NCBI GenBank assembly: GCA_022393335.1
Contig: JAJEKB010001180.1
Location: 69,831 to 133,830, forward strand
DNA length: 64,000 nucleotides
Source: Macrotrachela quadricornifera
Lineage: Eukaryota; Rotifera; Eurotatoria; Philodinida; Philodinidae
Direction of reading: 5' to 3'
Under the pieces are notes generated by a model that had not been told where the DNA came from, searched no databases, and worked only from the letters and a program-made list of their open reading frames with translations. Position 1 is the stretch's first letter. Each line of letters starts with the position of its first letter. Positions 26,968-39,349 of the stretch are shown here, piece by piece. The translations under genes and the position numbers were made by a program.

Positions 26968-27238
26968 AGGGATCCATGAAAGATGCTCCCCGGACATTTG
27001 CTCCCACGACACTTGCTCCCCAGCGTCATTTGCTCTCCAGGCCCAGATATAACCCCAATCAAAACCAAAACTCATTCTATGTCTCGCCCTCACCCACACC
27101 TACGTCCCCATCCACACCTGCACCCTCACCCTCACTCAGACTTGCGCCTACACCCGCATCTATGCGGGGAGCAAGTGTCGTTGAGGAGCAAGTGTCACTG
27201 GGGAGCAAGTGTCCGGGGAGCATCTTTCGGGATACCCT
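26968..27238. repeat. GC-rich inverted-repeat island built on GACACTTGCTCCCC
   Basis: About 270 bp much richer in G+C than anything around it. Left arm: GAAAGATGCTCCCCGGACAT then TTGCTCCC, ACGACACTTGCTCCCC, GTCATTTGCTCTCC. Right arm reverse-complemented: GAAAGATGCTCCCCGGACAC then TTGCTCCCC, GTGACACTTGCTCC, ACGACACTTGCTCCCC. Each arm holds three degenerate copies of one unit, so the structure combines tandem and inverted repeats. The loop (27040-27155) is CCCTCACCCACACC-like. The short ORFs in it come from the open GC-rich repeat and are not genes. Confidence 0.75.
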
Positions 27239-29748
27239 AGAATAGTCGAAGCAATAGTTGAATTCAACTTTCAAGTTTGACATTACTGGTATGGTTTGAA
27301 GCAAGTATTGGATTTACTGCCGTAAACAATAGCATAAGGTGTGCTCTGTTTATACACAAAATTAGAAGTAAGCTAGTTATCATTTTGTCATGCACATAAA
27401 TCTCATTGAACATTAATTAATGGAATTTTACACTAAAAAAATATATTAATTTTAGAAGACTTTGATACTGAAATATTTCTTCAGTTCTCATAAGAAAATA
27501 TAGATACGTTTATTTATATCAGAAGACTTTGGTCTTAATGAGACAATTCATATCTTGTGTTTTGACTTATGAAATATTTAAACAAACGCATGAAGACATA
27601 AAGACAGTCAATAATTCCAAAAATACAAAACTGACAACCGTATTTTTAGAATTTCTTTGAACCAAAACTGAAAAAAAGCCCATGTGAGAATAGTTTATGA
27701 AAATGTAACTGTTAAATCACGAGACACATATAAAAATTCTTAAATCTATATAGAAAAATCTCCATTGCTTCATTCTTCAGACTCAAGATTATTATAGACA
27801 TAGTATTGTTTTTATTAATACTGAAATATATTGCGTCTTTAATCTTAATAATACAACAGTAAAAACTTCTTAAAATACATTTATATTTTTCATATCTATC
27901 TACTAACTACCGGCTTCGATTTCAAGTGGTATTTTGGAAAATAAACCGAAACCTTGTTCTTTACATTTTTAGAAATCAGAAGTGGAGGTAGAAACCTGCT
28001 TCGTAGTAGTTTTTGCGACTAGTAAACTATAGAGAAAAGCTGACACTCTCACCCTCATCTTTAAACACTAAATCTTTTAAAATTAGCTACTGAGCAAAAA
28101 TGAAATTTTTGATGAACAAAAACATGCCTATCTACTGAGCAATAGACACTGAGCCATTAAACACATGCCGATTTTGAAATTATCCTATAGAAAAATAAAA
28201 ATTTGAATTTTTCTCCGTAGCAATTGTTGAGAAATTTAAAACTTATTGATAGATTATTTTTTGAAAAAAGAATAACTGAATTCTGTTTATCAATGAAAAG
28301 AACGTTATTTAAGATTATACTATCAATGTGTTTAGTGTACGGTTTATGACTTAAACATTAAAAAGGCCGTCATCAGCTTTTTATTTGCAGCTGGGACACG
28401 GATGAAAATTTTTGGACCACTCTTCAGTATAGCCTTTATTACTCTTCTGTCCCTTTTTTTTATCTTCCTCCCATTCCATATGAATAATGAGAGAGAAAAC
28501 ATCTGTGACACAATATGCTGACTCTTTATAATATCATATCTTAGTTGACTCAAAATCAAACAGTAGCAAATGTGATTCATCCCTTTTCATTATCAAAATA
28601 AGAAGTATCTTTGCAACAGAAAAAAGTATTGAACAAAAGCAAAAAAATATTATTGAGAATTATTTGAATCTTTTTCTCAATTCTTTTAGAAGTTAGTAAA
28701 TATTACAACGACTCAAAATATCAACAGCTTGTTTTCAACGTTCGTATTACTACATGCTTCGATTTTTAATGTAAAGAAATGGTTTAATGATAGATGCTAA
28801 TATCTTGAGGGTGAGTAATATATTGCAATACTGTATCTATGAGATCAATACAAGGGGAATACATCTGAATATCTGTCATTAATATTGAGTATTCATAGGC
28901 ATTCACTGATATTCAGAGTTATTCAGGGTATTCAAGTATTCACATGTTTTTTCCTTGGATTAATAGCACTTCTATGCAAGATTAATGCATATGTTAAATC
29001 AATAAAAGTAAAAATGAAAAAAAATGATCATTTAATAATAAAATAAGTTATGAATAGAGAACGCTTATCCACAAGTAATAAAACCATAGAGTGCTGATAG
29101 AAAAGAACAAGAGAATAGTGACATTGTAAGACGCAGAATAACATAAGACAGACTTTTCAGTGACAATCGTACACATTTAGATTGAAATAATGGTTTATCA
29201 TAGATTTTTTATTTTAATATATTTATGTTATGCTAACAAAATTAATCAAGACATGTGAGTTTTCCATTCTAGGCTATTATGAATTGTAGTAAAAGTTTTC
29301 TTACACATATACTCAAACTACTATAATAAAAATTGTTATTGCAATTATTTCAATGTTTTCTATTTATTCATTCACTTTATTGTATATTGCTACTCATTTT
29401 ATTAGGACAATACTAGAGGATCCTGTGAAAAGTTGAACTCAAGAGGGAAAAAGTGAAACTACTGAAGTGCGTATTCTTACTGTATTACTTACTAGCTCCA
29501 TTGTGCTTCAGGAGTCTCGCTTTTTCTCCCTTGGTTGGACCTTAATATTATAGGAAAAATTTATTTAATTTACATAAGAAAAAAAGTTCCTGAATGTAAA
29601 GTATACGTTTGGAAATAATATTATGCTAGAGAAATGTCGCTATAATTTCAAATAAAAGACACTGAATTTTATATCAAATGAAAGCGCATCAATAATTGAA
29701 TTTATTGATACTAAATAGTCACGATTATGAAAAATTTTTAATATCAAA
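27239..29748. other. Gene-poor stretch
   Basis: AT-rich, no gene recognised. At 28840-28950 a loose cluster of ATTCA/TATTCA motifs (TATTCATAGGCATTCACTGATATTCAGAG...) forms a short degenerate repeat. Confidence 0.4.
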
Positions 29749-30410
29749 CTTAAGAAACGTTCAGACATCTTATACTTTTTTAAGATGAAAAACTAAGGTG
29801 TCAGTAATTAAAAAACGGAGTAAAATGTTTTTCTTGGATGTCTTTACATGATTCGGTAGAGTACGTCAAACTTCACAAAGTTGTAAATATGAAAAAATTA
29901 TTAAGTAGAGTTGTTAGGTTAAAATTCGCAGAAAATTGCCTAAAGGACATACCAAAAAATTCACAGTTTTTACACTTTCATAGAAGAAAAAATGATCCTC
30001 TTTACATTAAATTCAGCTACTTTCCATTAGTATTTTTATATAAGATGTTTGAAAATATATTCATTCGATACAGCATGAATAATTCCATAGAATGAATATA
30101 TCTCAAAACGCCTGAGAGAGTAAAAATAATCAGAAAAGGCTAATTTTATTGCAAAATCGAATCTTTCATCCATGTAAAAAATATGAGTTTTTTTACCTTA
30201 TTTTTAACATTTTCTAAATATTTTTAAAAATTTTTTATCACAAAAAAAATGGCTTAGAAAATTTTTTATATATAGATTTTTGTAGAGCTCGATGAGCTCT
30301 ATCGACTCATGTAAAAATATCCAAGAAAAACATTTTACTCCATTTTTCATTTACTGGCACTTTATTTTCCACCTTAAAAAAAGTATAAGACTTCTGAAAG
30401 TTTCTTAAGA
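29749..30410. mobile_element. Foldback element with about 120-bp inverted arms
   Basis: The left arm (29749-29870) and right arm (30285-30410) are inverted copies. CTTAAGAAACGTTCAGACAT faces CTTAAGAAACTTTCAGAAGT, and both continue through CTTATACTTTTTT and GGAGTAAAATGTTTTTCTTG. The 85-codon plus-strand frame starting at 29838 begins in the left arm and runs into the AT-rich loop. It has no recognisable domain and is not called a gene. Confidence 0.7.
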
Positions 30411-32869
30411 GAGGGTCTGTGAGACGACCGCCTAATATAATAAACATGGTCATATGGCGAATTTTAAAAACGAGATTCCCTCAGACAGAATGAAAGTTCA
30501 TCTTTTAAAACCTATAATGCCAAATTTTTAGCTCACTTGAATCTTTTCCTAAAAAGTTATGAAGTTAATACTGAGAATGTCTCACACTGGTTCTAGGTCA
30601 AAATACAGAACTTTTCATTTTGGCGCTATTTCGTTAATTTCTCCTTAACACTAGTAGGTAGCTTTTATTGTAATATCTCAAAAGATGGAGAATTTTTTAC
30701 TCTATCAAACACCCTAAACAGATTTGTCCTCCATGCTTTCTCAGATGCACAGAGCCTTGATATATGAGTGGCAGTGTACTTAAAAATTGGGTCTGATGGC
30801 GATATTTCGACAAAAAGAGTGTTGAAAAAGGTAAGACCCATTTTTTGACACCAGATTCTGAAAGAGCGTAAAAAACTGCATCGAATGGTATATGAAACAT
30901 CTTCAAAATTGATTAATGTGATATTTAATTCTTCAGCGCAACTCTATAATCTGTACCAATCATATGGCATAGTTAAATATTTTTGTGTCTACTATTATTC
31001 AAAATGATTTTTTTTCCATTTAACGAGTACTTTTTCAATTAAGTTACTTTTTGAAGGCATGATTATGCGTCGAGTAGATACCTTCTGAATATATGTCACT
31101 CATTTACTCGGTGCTAGACAAATGCCCTACATAGGCAGTATGATCATATATAACAATTTTTCTGAAAATTTATATGGTGCATTTATTGATCGAATAATTG
31201 ATTCTGATTGACAGCGATACTTGATGTAAGTGTGATCAAGTATATTCAACAGATCTGTAGAGTAGTTCAAATTTCTGTGTTTTCGTTTTCTGGGCGAGTA
31301 GTCAGCGAAGATCACTAATGAACTGAAGAGATATGATGTATTTGCAGATTTGTAGGCTGTAAATCGAAATAACTAGCAATAAACAGAAGATCTTTGGTAT
31401 CTGGTTCGTACGATCGAATAGAAATCTTAATAGATTTGAATAGCTCTGGGCGCAATTCGAGTACCACCACATGTAATCTAATCCAACGATAAATTCGCAT
31501 AAATATATCACTCAACGGCTTGTCTTATCTCTGCCTGTCTCGATGCGATAATACACGGAAATTATGTTTAATCTATTTTATTTTCCATTGTGTATAACTT
31601 GGAAGTTGTAAATTATAGTAACCAACAAAGAATAATCTATTGTATCATGAGAAAATGTATATCATTCATAAAAGATGTTGTTGTTTGCTACTTCTTGTTT
31701 GACGTCAACTGTTGTTGTTGATAATTCTGTTAGTAAATGACAATCAAAACAGAAAAACTTAGCAAATGTTTAGAAGCTTTTAGCTAATATGTTGTTTATA
31801 AGAAGGACACTATAAAAATAAAGTGACTTATGGTAAGAATAATGCTTTATCTATCTATTCCTTTCAGTTTTATTGCGATTTTACTGACGACCAATGGCAA
31901 CGTACTGTAATGCTTAAATAACGAAATTTTATTCAAGAAATTTGAAATACTTTCCAACTCTTGGCTGCATTGATCTTATATTATTCTCAAAATGTCAGAG
32001 CAGCTGAATAAGTCGTTCCCGACAAAAAGATACTCAAAAAGTTTGAATTCGTAAGACTTGTACGAGATATGAGTGTTTTCACTCGTTCCATTATGTTAGA
32101 GAAGAACATTGAACTATGCTAATGATTTTACTTCAGTCGGGAGAGTATATCTATATTAGAAGCATACCTTTTCTAAAAAATTAATCATGAAACTACTTGT
32201 GAAGATTTCTTTGTTGGCCGCAATTCAAACGATCATGACTTCGATGGGAGTAGGACTACGACCTTCTTTTCGTTTCTGAGTGTTCTCGTTTCTACTGCCA
32301 CGTCTACCGCTAAACACATGACTTCAATAACTTTTGATTACTTCAAACAGTTTGCTCTTAAATAGTATATTAGTCCATCTTATATTTTATACTTTGATTT
32401 TCGTATGTAGATAACCGGCAAGATACAAAATATCAGATCCAATCAAAAAGCGAACATATCAGAAAAAAATGAGAAAAAGAGAAAAAAAGAATGAATTGAA
32501 TTATGTGTTGACCTTTAAGAAAAACACAGCATGATGTCATCTAAGCTAAAAAGACAAAAAAAAACAAAATATCATACAGCGAATATACGTAGCATCCTGA
32601 CATAAAGTAAATAATAAGACTCAGTAAAAGAACGGTGCTATGTCTGTCTTTAATGCGATAAATATCTCTATTATGATGGTGCTTTTCGTACCCCACTCAA
32701 GCTTAGTGGCTTCGCGACACCCCTACATATATATGTATACTTTTTTTTTCTTTCTATGATCAGTCATATGAAAGCTCCTGAACTGAAAAAGTTTGTCTAT
32801 TATAATACAAATATCACACAACGACATTTCATTTTTTTTTAAAGTTTTAGGATTTCAATATCATATGCG
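30411..32869. other. Gene-poor stretch upstream of a DUF5672 gene
   Basis: No gene recognised. Two overlapping minus-strand frames at 31127-31515 look slightly coding-like but match nothing by eye and contain stops between them. The last 100-150 bp before 32870 should hold the promoter or a leader of the next gene; TTTTTTTTAAAGTTTTAG at about 32833-32850 could be a 3' splice site of a non-coding first exon. Confidence 0.4.
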
Positions 32870-33682
32870 ATGTTTACTTATAAATATTGTTTATGGTTAT
32901 TAATACCTGTTGTATGTCTTTCCACTATTATCTTTTACCAGTATAGTACTATTCAATTTGGTTTTAATACTTTTTATAAATCGAGAAGTATATATCCATA
33001 CATAGCATTAATTATTGATGATAGAGCAACTGAACAACTTGTTAATGCTGTTATCAATATTTTAGAGCATATTCCAAGAGATTGGAAAGTACAAATTTTT
33101 ACACATAATCAACATTGGTCTTTCTACAATCAGTCTTTACTCTCACCATTTATTATGAATAATCGTGTCTTTATGACACCAATAGACTTTCCACGGAAGA
33201 ATATGTCTGGTAGCGATTTTATTAATTTATTTTTGACTTCTACATCATTATGGCGTCGAGTAAAAGGTGAAAAAGTATTGTATTTTCAAATCGATTCAGT
33301 TATTTGTTCAAATTCATCGTATAAACTGACCGATTTCTTAAAATATGATTTTATTGGAGCACCTTGGAAAACTGGCGGATGCTGCAATGGTGGATTTTCA
33401 ATACGAAGTCGAACAAAAACTCTTCAGATGCTTGAAAGTGGTCAAGTTCATTTTCCTCTGCATCAAATAAATGAAGATGGCTGGTATACAAATAATTTAC
33501 CTAAATTCAATGCTGTTATTGCTCCTATCTCAATCGCAAAAACATTTTCAGTCGAAACTATTTATCATCCTCGACCGTTTGCTGTTCATAAACCTCTTAT
33601 TGAATCTCTTGGTAAAGATAGTATGACTCGTTTATGCAATGAGTGTCCTGAAACTAGAACTATTTCTGCTCATTGTCAATAA
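32870..33682 (+). CDS. DUF5672-type membrane-anchored protein (putative glycosyltransferase-like), copy 1
   Basis: Intact 270-aa frame with no intron in the coding part. It has an N-terminal signal anchor (residues 7-23), then the domain recalled as DUF5672: YPYIALIIDDRA (42-53), DWKVQIFT (71-78), FLTSTSLW (121-128), GEKVLYFQIDSVIC (133-146), FLKYDFIGAPW (156-166), CCNGGFSIRSR (171-181), NED (201-203), FSVE (226-229) and FAVHKP (237-242). The FQ-D-SV block followed by a Gly-rich CNGGF resembles nucleotide-sugar transferases, so a Golgi type II enzyme is plausible but not shown. The 278-aa protein at 54064 is a clear paralogue along its whole length. NEDG here replaces NEDV of the paralogue. 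AATAAA overlaps the stop codon (about 33679). Confidence 0.85.
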   Translation: MFTYKYCLWLLIPVVCLSTIIFYQYSTIQFGFNTFYKSRSIYPYIALIIDDRATEQLVNAVINILEHIPRDWKVQIFTHNQHWSFYNQSLLSPFIMNNRVFMTPIDFPRKNMSGSDFINLFLTSTSLWRRVKGEKVLYFQIDSVICSNSSYKLTDFLKYDFIGAPWKTGGCCNGGFSIRSRTKTLQMLESGQVHFPLHQINEDGWYTNNLPKFNAVIAPISIAKTFSVETIYHPRPFAVHKPLIESLGKDSMTRLCNECPETRTISAHCQ

Positions 33683-34753
33683 ACATAACTATTAATAATT
33701 TATTAAATTAATTATTTAATATCTATATAATATCATGATTTGGATTCTTAGAAAAAATATGTATAACGCTAATACGCTCACGAAAACCATAAATGTTAAC
33801 TGGGAAATCAGAAAAAAATCGTATATATCAACGAAAATAATATTAAAATAGAAGAGATAAATAAAGACAAAGTATATATATATATACAATAACGATAGAA
33901 TTAGCTGGAATGCAGATTTTACTTGCATGATACCTTAATAAAAGATTGTGAATAGGTCTAAAAAGGGATAAAAATCAAGTGTGAATTCACATGCATCTCA
34001 CGACACCTAGTATTATAGATTTCGTTTTGACTTTTTTATGGCTTCATCATTGCTGACAATGAATCTCATTTTCTGCATAGAGTAGAAACTGTATCATTTT
34101 TTTACGATTAAAATCATCCTTCCAACATCTTTATCATGTATATTTATTAAATTGTCCATCATAAGCTGAACGAAAAATTTGGTAGAGGTGCCTTTCTCAT
34201 TCTATTGGTACGTATATTATATGGGTAGTTGGTGAGTCACATGATGAAAAGAACAAAAATAGACTTTATGTTCACCAACAGAAATAAAATGAAAACTATT
34301 TTACCGTTATGACAGAAATTACAGTTTTGGTTTTTTTAAATTACAAAAAGAAAAACATGAAAGATAAATTAAGAGAAAAATTGTCCTCCTTGTTTGTAGT
34401 CGGTTGTATATGTATATATGTGGATGTATTTCTATGATTGTAGACGCAAAAAAAATGGATCTATGATTGTTTTTAGTTATATTTCAGTCATGCTACAAAA
34501 ATAGTTCCATACAACCGTTTTATCGATATTGTATATGATCAAATTATCATTTTAGAAACTGTCATGTCCAATCTATATAAATAACAATATTGAGAGCTCT
34601 ACACTACGTAAATGATTAGCTTAAATAAAAGAATATCAAGTTTTCGTAAGTTTTTATAACTAGATTCAGCCGGACTTCAGTATAACTATGAAGTTCAAAA
34701 ATGAGACGAAATATCAAGGGTTAAGTAAACTTTATACAAAATATGGTTAAACT
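33683..34753. other. Intergenic, no gene seen
   Basis: 3' flank of DUF5672 copy 1 and AT-rich sequence up to the next transposon. Nothing recognised. Confidence 0.4.
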
Positions 34754-36090
34754 TAGGGGCGTAACCAGAAAAAAAACCGTAAGGGACTTTGCTTCCCCCC
34801 CTCACAGAACACATAATTTCTGAGATACGTCGTAGTGGAAGTACTTTGCTCCTTCGCGAAAAATTAACTCTGTTTCTCGTTTTTTACAATGAGCTTCTTA
34901 TAATAACGGCGCAGTAGGAATTCTTTTCGATGACAGTTTTTAGTGTTAATAACAAAATAATCGTGTAAAAATATGTAATGTTTGTTTCATCAGACAGTAC
35001 TGTCAAAGACACAACTTTTGGCAAAAATATAAAATATTTTTGTCAAGAACCTATATAAATTCATATCGAAGAAGCTTGTATTTCTCGAGTGAGAGGCGCA
35101 AAACGAAGTTAGGTGCCTGATATCCACAGCCGCTAGAGGCGGCTAAACTCTGAATAGTTATTTCACAGAAAATGAGACTAGTGCACATGATGAAAGAACG
35201 ATTTATTGCCGGAAGTTAGTGAAAGAATGAAGCTGTATTTCTGATTTGAGTTGAAATGAAGAAAAAAAGAGTTATTGTTTTGAAAAAAAAATCTCACGTC
35301 AACCGATTAGTAAAACGAATTTTTCTTCAAAAATGTAAGAAAATGGAACCTTAAAAGACATGTTTCTCTAAAATATCTTCTGTATTCTTCGTTTGTTACA
35401 TTGTGAATAAATTAAAGAGTGACTCAAAGCTTTTGACTCCCTTTTGTATGACATTCTGTACACTACATTACATATATTCTAAGTTTACTGGAATAAAGAG
35501 TCTTATGGAAACATGTCAGAGCTATCATACAAAAAAATAATTCAAATTAATAGGACTTCTTGAAGAACTATTGTCATATTATTAATTGTGACAAAGAATT
35601 CAAAGCTGATCAAACTGTTGTTTCAAGATTCTTTAATAGATATTTTTAGATGATCACATAGAATTCCACAAACTCAAAAAACATGCATGTCAGAATATGT
35701 TCATGCAAATCTTTGAATAAAAAAATCTTGAAGAAAATTAGAAAACCAAAATTAAATCTTGCATATTTTTGGATAGAAACAAGATGGTCCATTTTCCATG
35801 AGACCAAGACATTCGATTTTTTTCAGTTAAGGACACAAAATAAAATTTATTTCAAATTAGAGCTCTCATCTTCCTGTACAAAATGGTTCATTTCAAATAA
35901 CTGATTAGATGTGTATATGGCGTACATCACAGTAATTTAGAGAGGAGAGTCATAACCTGTTACTATTCTTCAATGAGCGCTGTTGAAATTACCAAAGTCG
36001 GAAATAAACATTTTTATAAATTAGGAGCAAACATTTTTGTAGGGAATGAGAACCTGGCCTTCCTCTAATCCACATCTGGCTACGCCCCTA
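34754..36090. mobile_element. hAT-like non-autonomous element with 8-bp target duplication
   Basis: The left end TAGGGGCGTAACCAGA and the reverse complement of the right end TAGGGGCGTAGCCAGA match at 15 of 16 positions. The flanks GTTAAACT (34746-34753) and ATTAAACT (36091-36098) match at 7 of 8, as expected for an old hAT insertion. The 1.3-kb interior has no transposase; the 73-codon frame at 35683 is not recognised. Confidence 0.75.
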
Positions 36091-36389
36091 ATTAAACTCC
36101 TTATTACCGCGTAGATATTGGAAGGAACTTGTTTAATGAAGCATTTTTCATATAAGCCTGTTTCTGTTATGGAACACTAGCAAAAAATAGATTCCGTTGT
36201 AAATATTATAGGATCTCTGAGATACATCAGGGTTTCGTAAATCTCTCTTCTCTCTCTCATATTTATACGGTTATCTTATATATACGCAGATGTAGTCAAA
36301 AAAATGTATTCGAATAGCTCCATTTGTCTTTGTATTTATTGAGACGCATACAAGAAAAAAAAGGGAGAACCTTTTTTATGCTGCCAATA

Positions 36390-37002
36390 TAAAAAGTGAA
36401 GACATACAAAAATAGCTGCAAAATCGAACTAGTTGAACACAATGAAAGATTTCATTTTGCATCTATTTTATATCATTTCACCGTATTTAAAAAAAATAAA
36501 ATATATGAAAAGATGCCGCATGAAAACCTCCATAATTTATACAACATCGCTTATTTGATAGTTCTACTTTGTATTTTTCAAAATCGACCAAATTTTAAGC
36601 GATCAAGTATTGGCCATGTGAAAATGGAACCTTTTATTACAAGACCAATCGGTTTTTTTCTTATTTCATCTTTTTGAAGTTGCTCTTTGTGAATTGTGGA
36701 ATTTTCCAATCCGCATATTTTGCTATATTTTGCTTTTTTTTTAATAGGACGAAGTGATAAAAAATAGGATGGAAAGTATGGTCATTCATAATACCTAACC
36801 CATTAATTTTTACAGCTTTTTATGTCTTTACTATTCGTCTTTTTTCAAATATATTTAGGGTAAATTTTCATTCCAATCAGATATGTTTTTGTAGAGAATT
36901 TCAAGTGTTATTTTTCAAATAAATAAAATGTTGCAATCGTAAAGATGATAGAGAAAAAATCTTAAAAATACCAACAGAGCAATTCTTGATTGTCCATCCG
37001 TT
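36390..37002. mobile_element. Second copy of the 12-kb inverted-repeat element family, degraded
   Basis: The right end, reverse-complemented, reads GGATGGACAATCAAGAATTG and then GTTGGTATTTTTAAGATTTTT, matching the arm of the 12138-12800 element. Inside are the core GAAAAGATGCCGCATGAAAA (36508-36527) and, inverted, CCGCATATTTTGCTATATTT (36712-36731). The left boundary is not clear. The interior is also alignable with 40960-41160 (ATAGTTSYACTTT and TTTTCAAAATMGAC). The 93-codon frame at 36396 lies in this repeat and is not called as a gene. Confidence 0.55.
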
Positions 37003-38029
37003 ATAAGATATAGTAGACGTCAGATTCAATTTTTCAAACGACACTAGCTTTCATAAGTCGCACTAACAGTATTCAAGAAAAAGCATCTCTATTTTCGGCT
37101 AATATGACAAAGATGTGCACAAACTATGCAACGATGAAAAACACGAGTATAACGAACAACGATTCGTCGATGTGTTATCTCTTCCTTTCTCCTCTCACCT
37201 TCTTCTTGCTCTCTCTCTCTCCCTTTCTTCTCTCTATATAACTGAACGTACTCTTGCTTATGTGCTGTTTTATTACTTAATAGAACTGTAAGCCTCAATA
37301 CTCATTACAACAATATGTTGTTACTTCTTCTAGTTTCACAATTTGAGAAATAAAAGCAACAACAAATAGGTGTTCAAATACTTTTTGACTCTTTACATGG
37401 ATGTATATAAGAATGAAAAGTTGAATATAACATTTAGAAACCGTTTTATTAACAAAAACGATACAATCTGTTCTATTTAAGGTGGAAGCTAAATCGCGTC
37501 AGACTAGCTATTGAAAAAATATCAAAAAATCATTGTACCATCATTTCTAATAAAACATTGGAAATATCGAGACATTCTTATATTCTGGATATATAAAATT
37601 GATTTAATATGAAACTTGTAAACAGATTATTCAAACAAAAATTTACACTTATCATTTCTACATGTATTTCATATGAAATCGTTAATATCGATTGGGACTG
37701 TCAAATTGAAAAAGATTTTGCAAAGCATAAAAAATCATGAATACAAGTAAAATATTAAAAGAAATAGAACATAATCAATCTAATCTTCAGTAAATTGTAA
37801 GTGATATCTCTAACAATTTCGCTTTTGAAAATGTTTATTATAATCAAACAACAGATGTACATATTCTCTACAAATTAGATATACTTTCGAAATCACAATA
37901 AACGAGTGACATGTATTTACCAAAGAGAACAATCACCGTAATGAAAAGTGTCGAAAAGGTTATTCATAGAACTTCATCACAGTCTTTTGCCAATAATGTC
38001 TGACCTATCTACAGCAACATCCATATTTA
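37003..38029. other. Intergenic, no gene seen
   Basis: Contains a TTCTCTCTCT-type low-complexity tract at about 37180-37240. No gene or element recognised. Confidence 0.4.
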
Positions 38030-39010
38030 CCGGTTCTCCCAAAATGTTTGCATATATCTCATCATGGAGAAACGATAAAAGCTAGATTTCGTTTTTCAAA
38101 AGATGTCCCATCAAAAGCTCTACAAAAAATGCCCAAACAAGTTCAAATTAATACGTTCTGATCATTTTTTACATATTTTAAATAAAACAGTACATTTTTT
38201 TTCTATTTCCTACTATATTAGCATAACAAAAATGTTTTTTATATAGCGTATATATCAGTAGAAATAAACGGTATAATCTTGTCCTTTTTTCGAAAAGATG
38301 TGCCGTCGAAAGGTGTACAAAAGCTGAATGAACAAATATCCATTGACTTACTCTGTTAGTTTTTCTAATCGGCTAAAACGGTAGAGCTGCATGATGTTAA
38401 TTATCAGTTGCCAAAAATGTTTGCAACATGCTTTGTTTTATGAATATCTCCTCATAGATAAATCATAATACCTTGATTTTTTTTAAAGATACTTCATGAA
38501 AAACTCCAATAATAATGTAAGAACAAACTTTTATTGACTTATTCTGATATTTTTTTCATGTTCGATATGAAAAAAACATATGATAGTAGCATTTTCCATC
38601 ATATTTAAAATAATAAAACTGTTGGAAAGTCTTTTCTTATTTTCTATGCATTCCGACTAAAAAAAATTATAGCATCCTGGTTTTTTTTCAAAAGATGCGT
38701 TATCCAAAGCTCTATTAAAACTGTATGAGCAAGATTCTTATGACAAAATAAAAAGACCTTAAAAACGTTTTTATTATTTTAAATACAATGAAAAATAACA
38801 AGAAGATGCATTCTTTCATTCTCAGTATGAAAAAATTATCAGGACGCCTTAGTCGGAACTTGTTTGGGCATTTTCTTGTAGAGCTTTTGACGCCACATCT
38901 TTTCAAAAGAAAAATCAAGCTTTTAGTTTTTTCCTGCTGAGATATATGTAAACCGAAATGTATATAAACATTTTGAGACGTCCGATAGCACTTATACACG
39001 AATAGTATGC
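38030..39010. repeat. Tandem-plus-inverted repeat array, unit about 195 bp
   Basis: The motif TTTCAAAAGATGTCCCATCA at 38096 recurs in degraded form at about 38289, 38482 and 38684, a spacing of about 193-202 bp. AAAATGTTTGCATATATCTC-like sequence precedes the first and third copies. An inverted unit at about 38860-39010 matches the first unit best (GATGTGGCGTCAAAAGCTCT, then ACAAGAAAATGCCCAAACAA on the minus strand). The whole therefore looks like a foldback element whose terminal repeat has been tandemly multiplied. No coding content. Confidence 0.65.
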
Positions 39011-39349
39011 GTTCGAATGATATTAGTATTATTTTCAATATGTTCGTTTTTGACATTTTTTTCTTCTACCAAGTTCATACATGTTCAACAAGTTTCTGTA
39101 TATTTCTTTTACTCGTTCGAAAGGTTATGAATAGATTTTGGTTTAATTTTACTAACGTCTAATAAGAGACATATTCACATTTGCATGGCAATGCTATTTT
39201 GAAGTGGATATTTTCTTTAATAAAAAAGTAAATAATCAGCCAATGTTTGAGTCAATTAATCGAAAAGAAAAATATGAAGTAGTAGAGTCATTTAAACGTG
39301 AAAACTTCATTAACATCAATATGCAGAAAAAAATCCATCATCTTTTCTA

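Noticed and set aside
26976..27304. Overlapping ORFs of 75-89 codons on both strands
   Set aside because: They lie in the GC-rich inverted-repeat island, where stop codons are rare by composition; no domain and no exon partners.
31127..31515. Three overlapping minus-strand ORFs that look slightly protein-like
   Set aside because: No recognisable motif, stops between the frames, no splice chain. At best a fragment of an unknown decayed element.
37089..37298. 69-codon Glu/Arg-rich ORF
   Set aside because: Caused by a CT-rich low-complexity tract.
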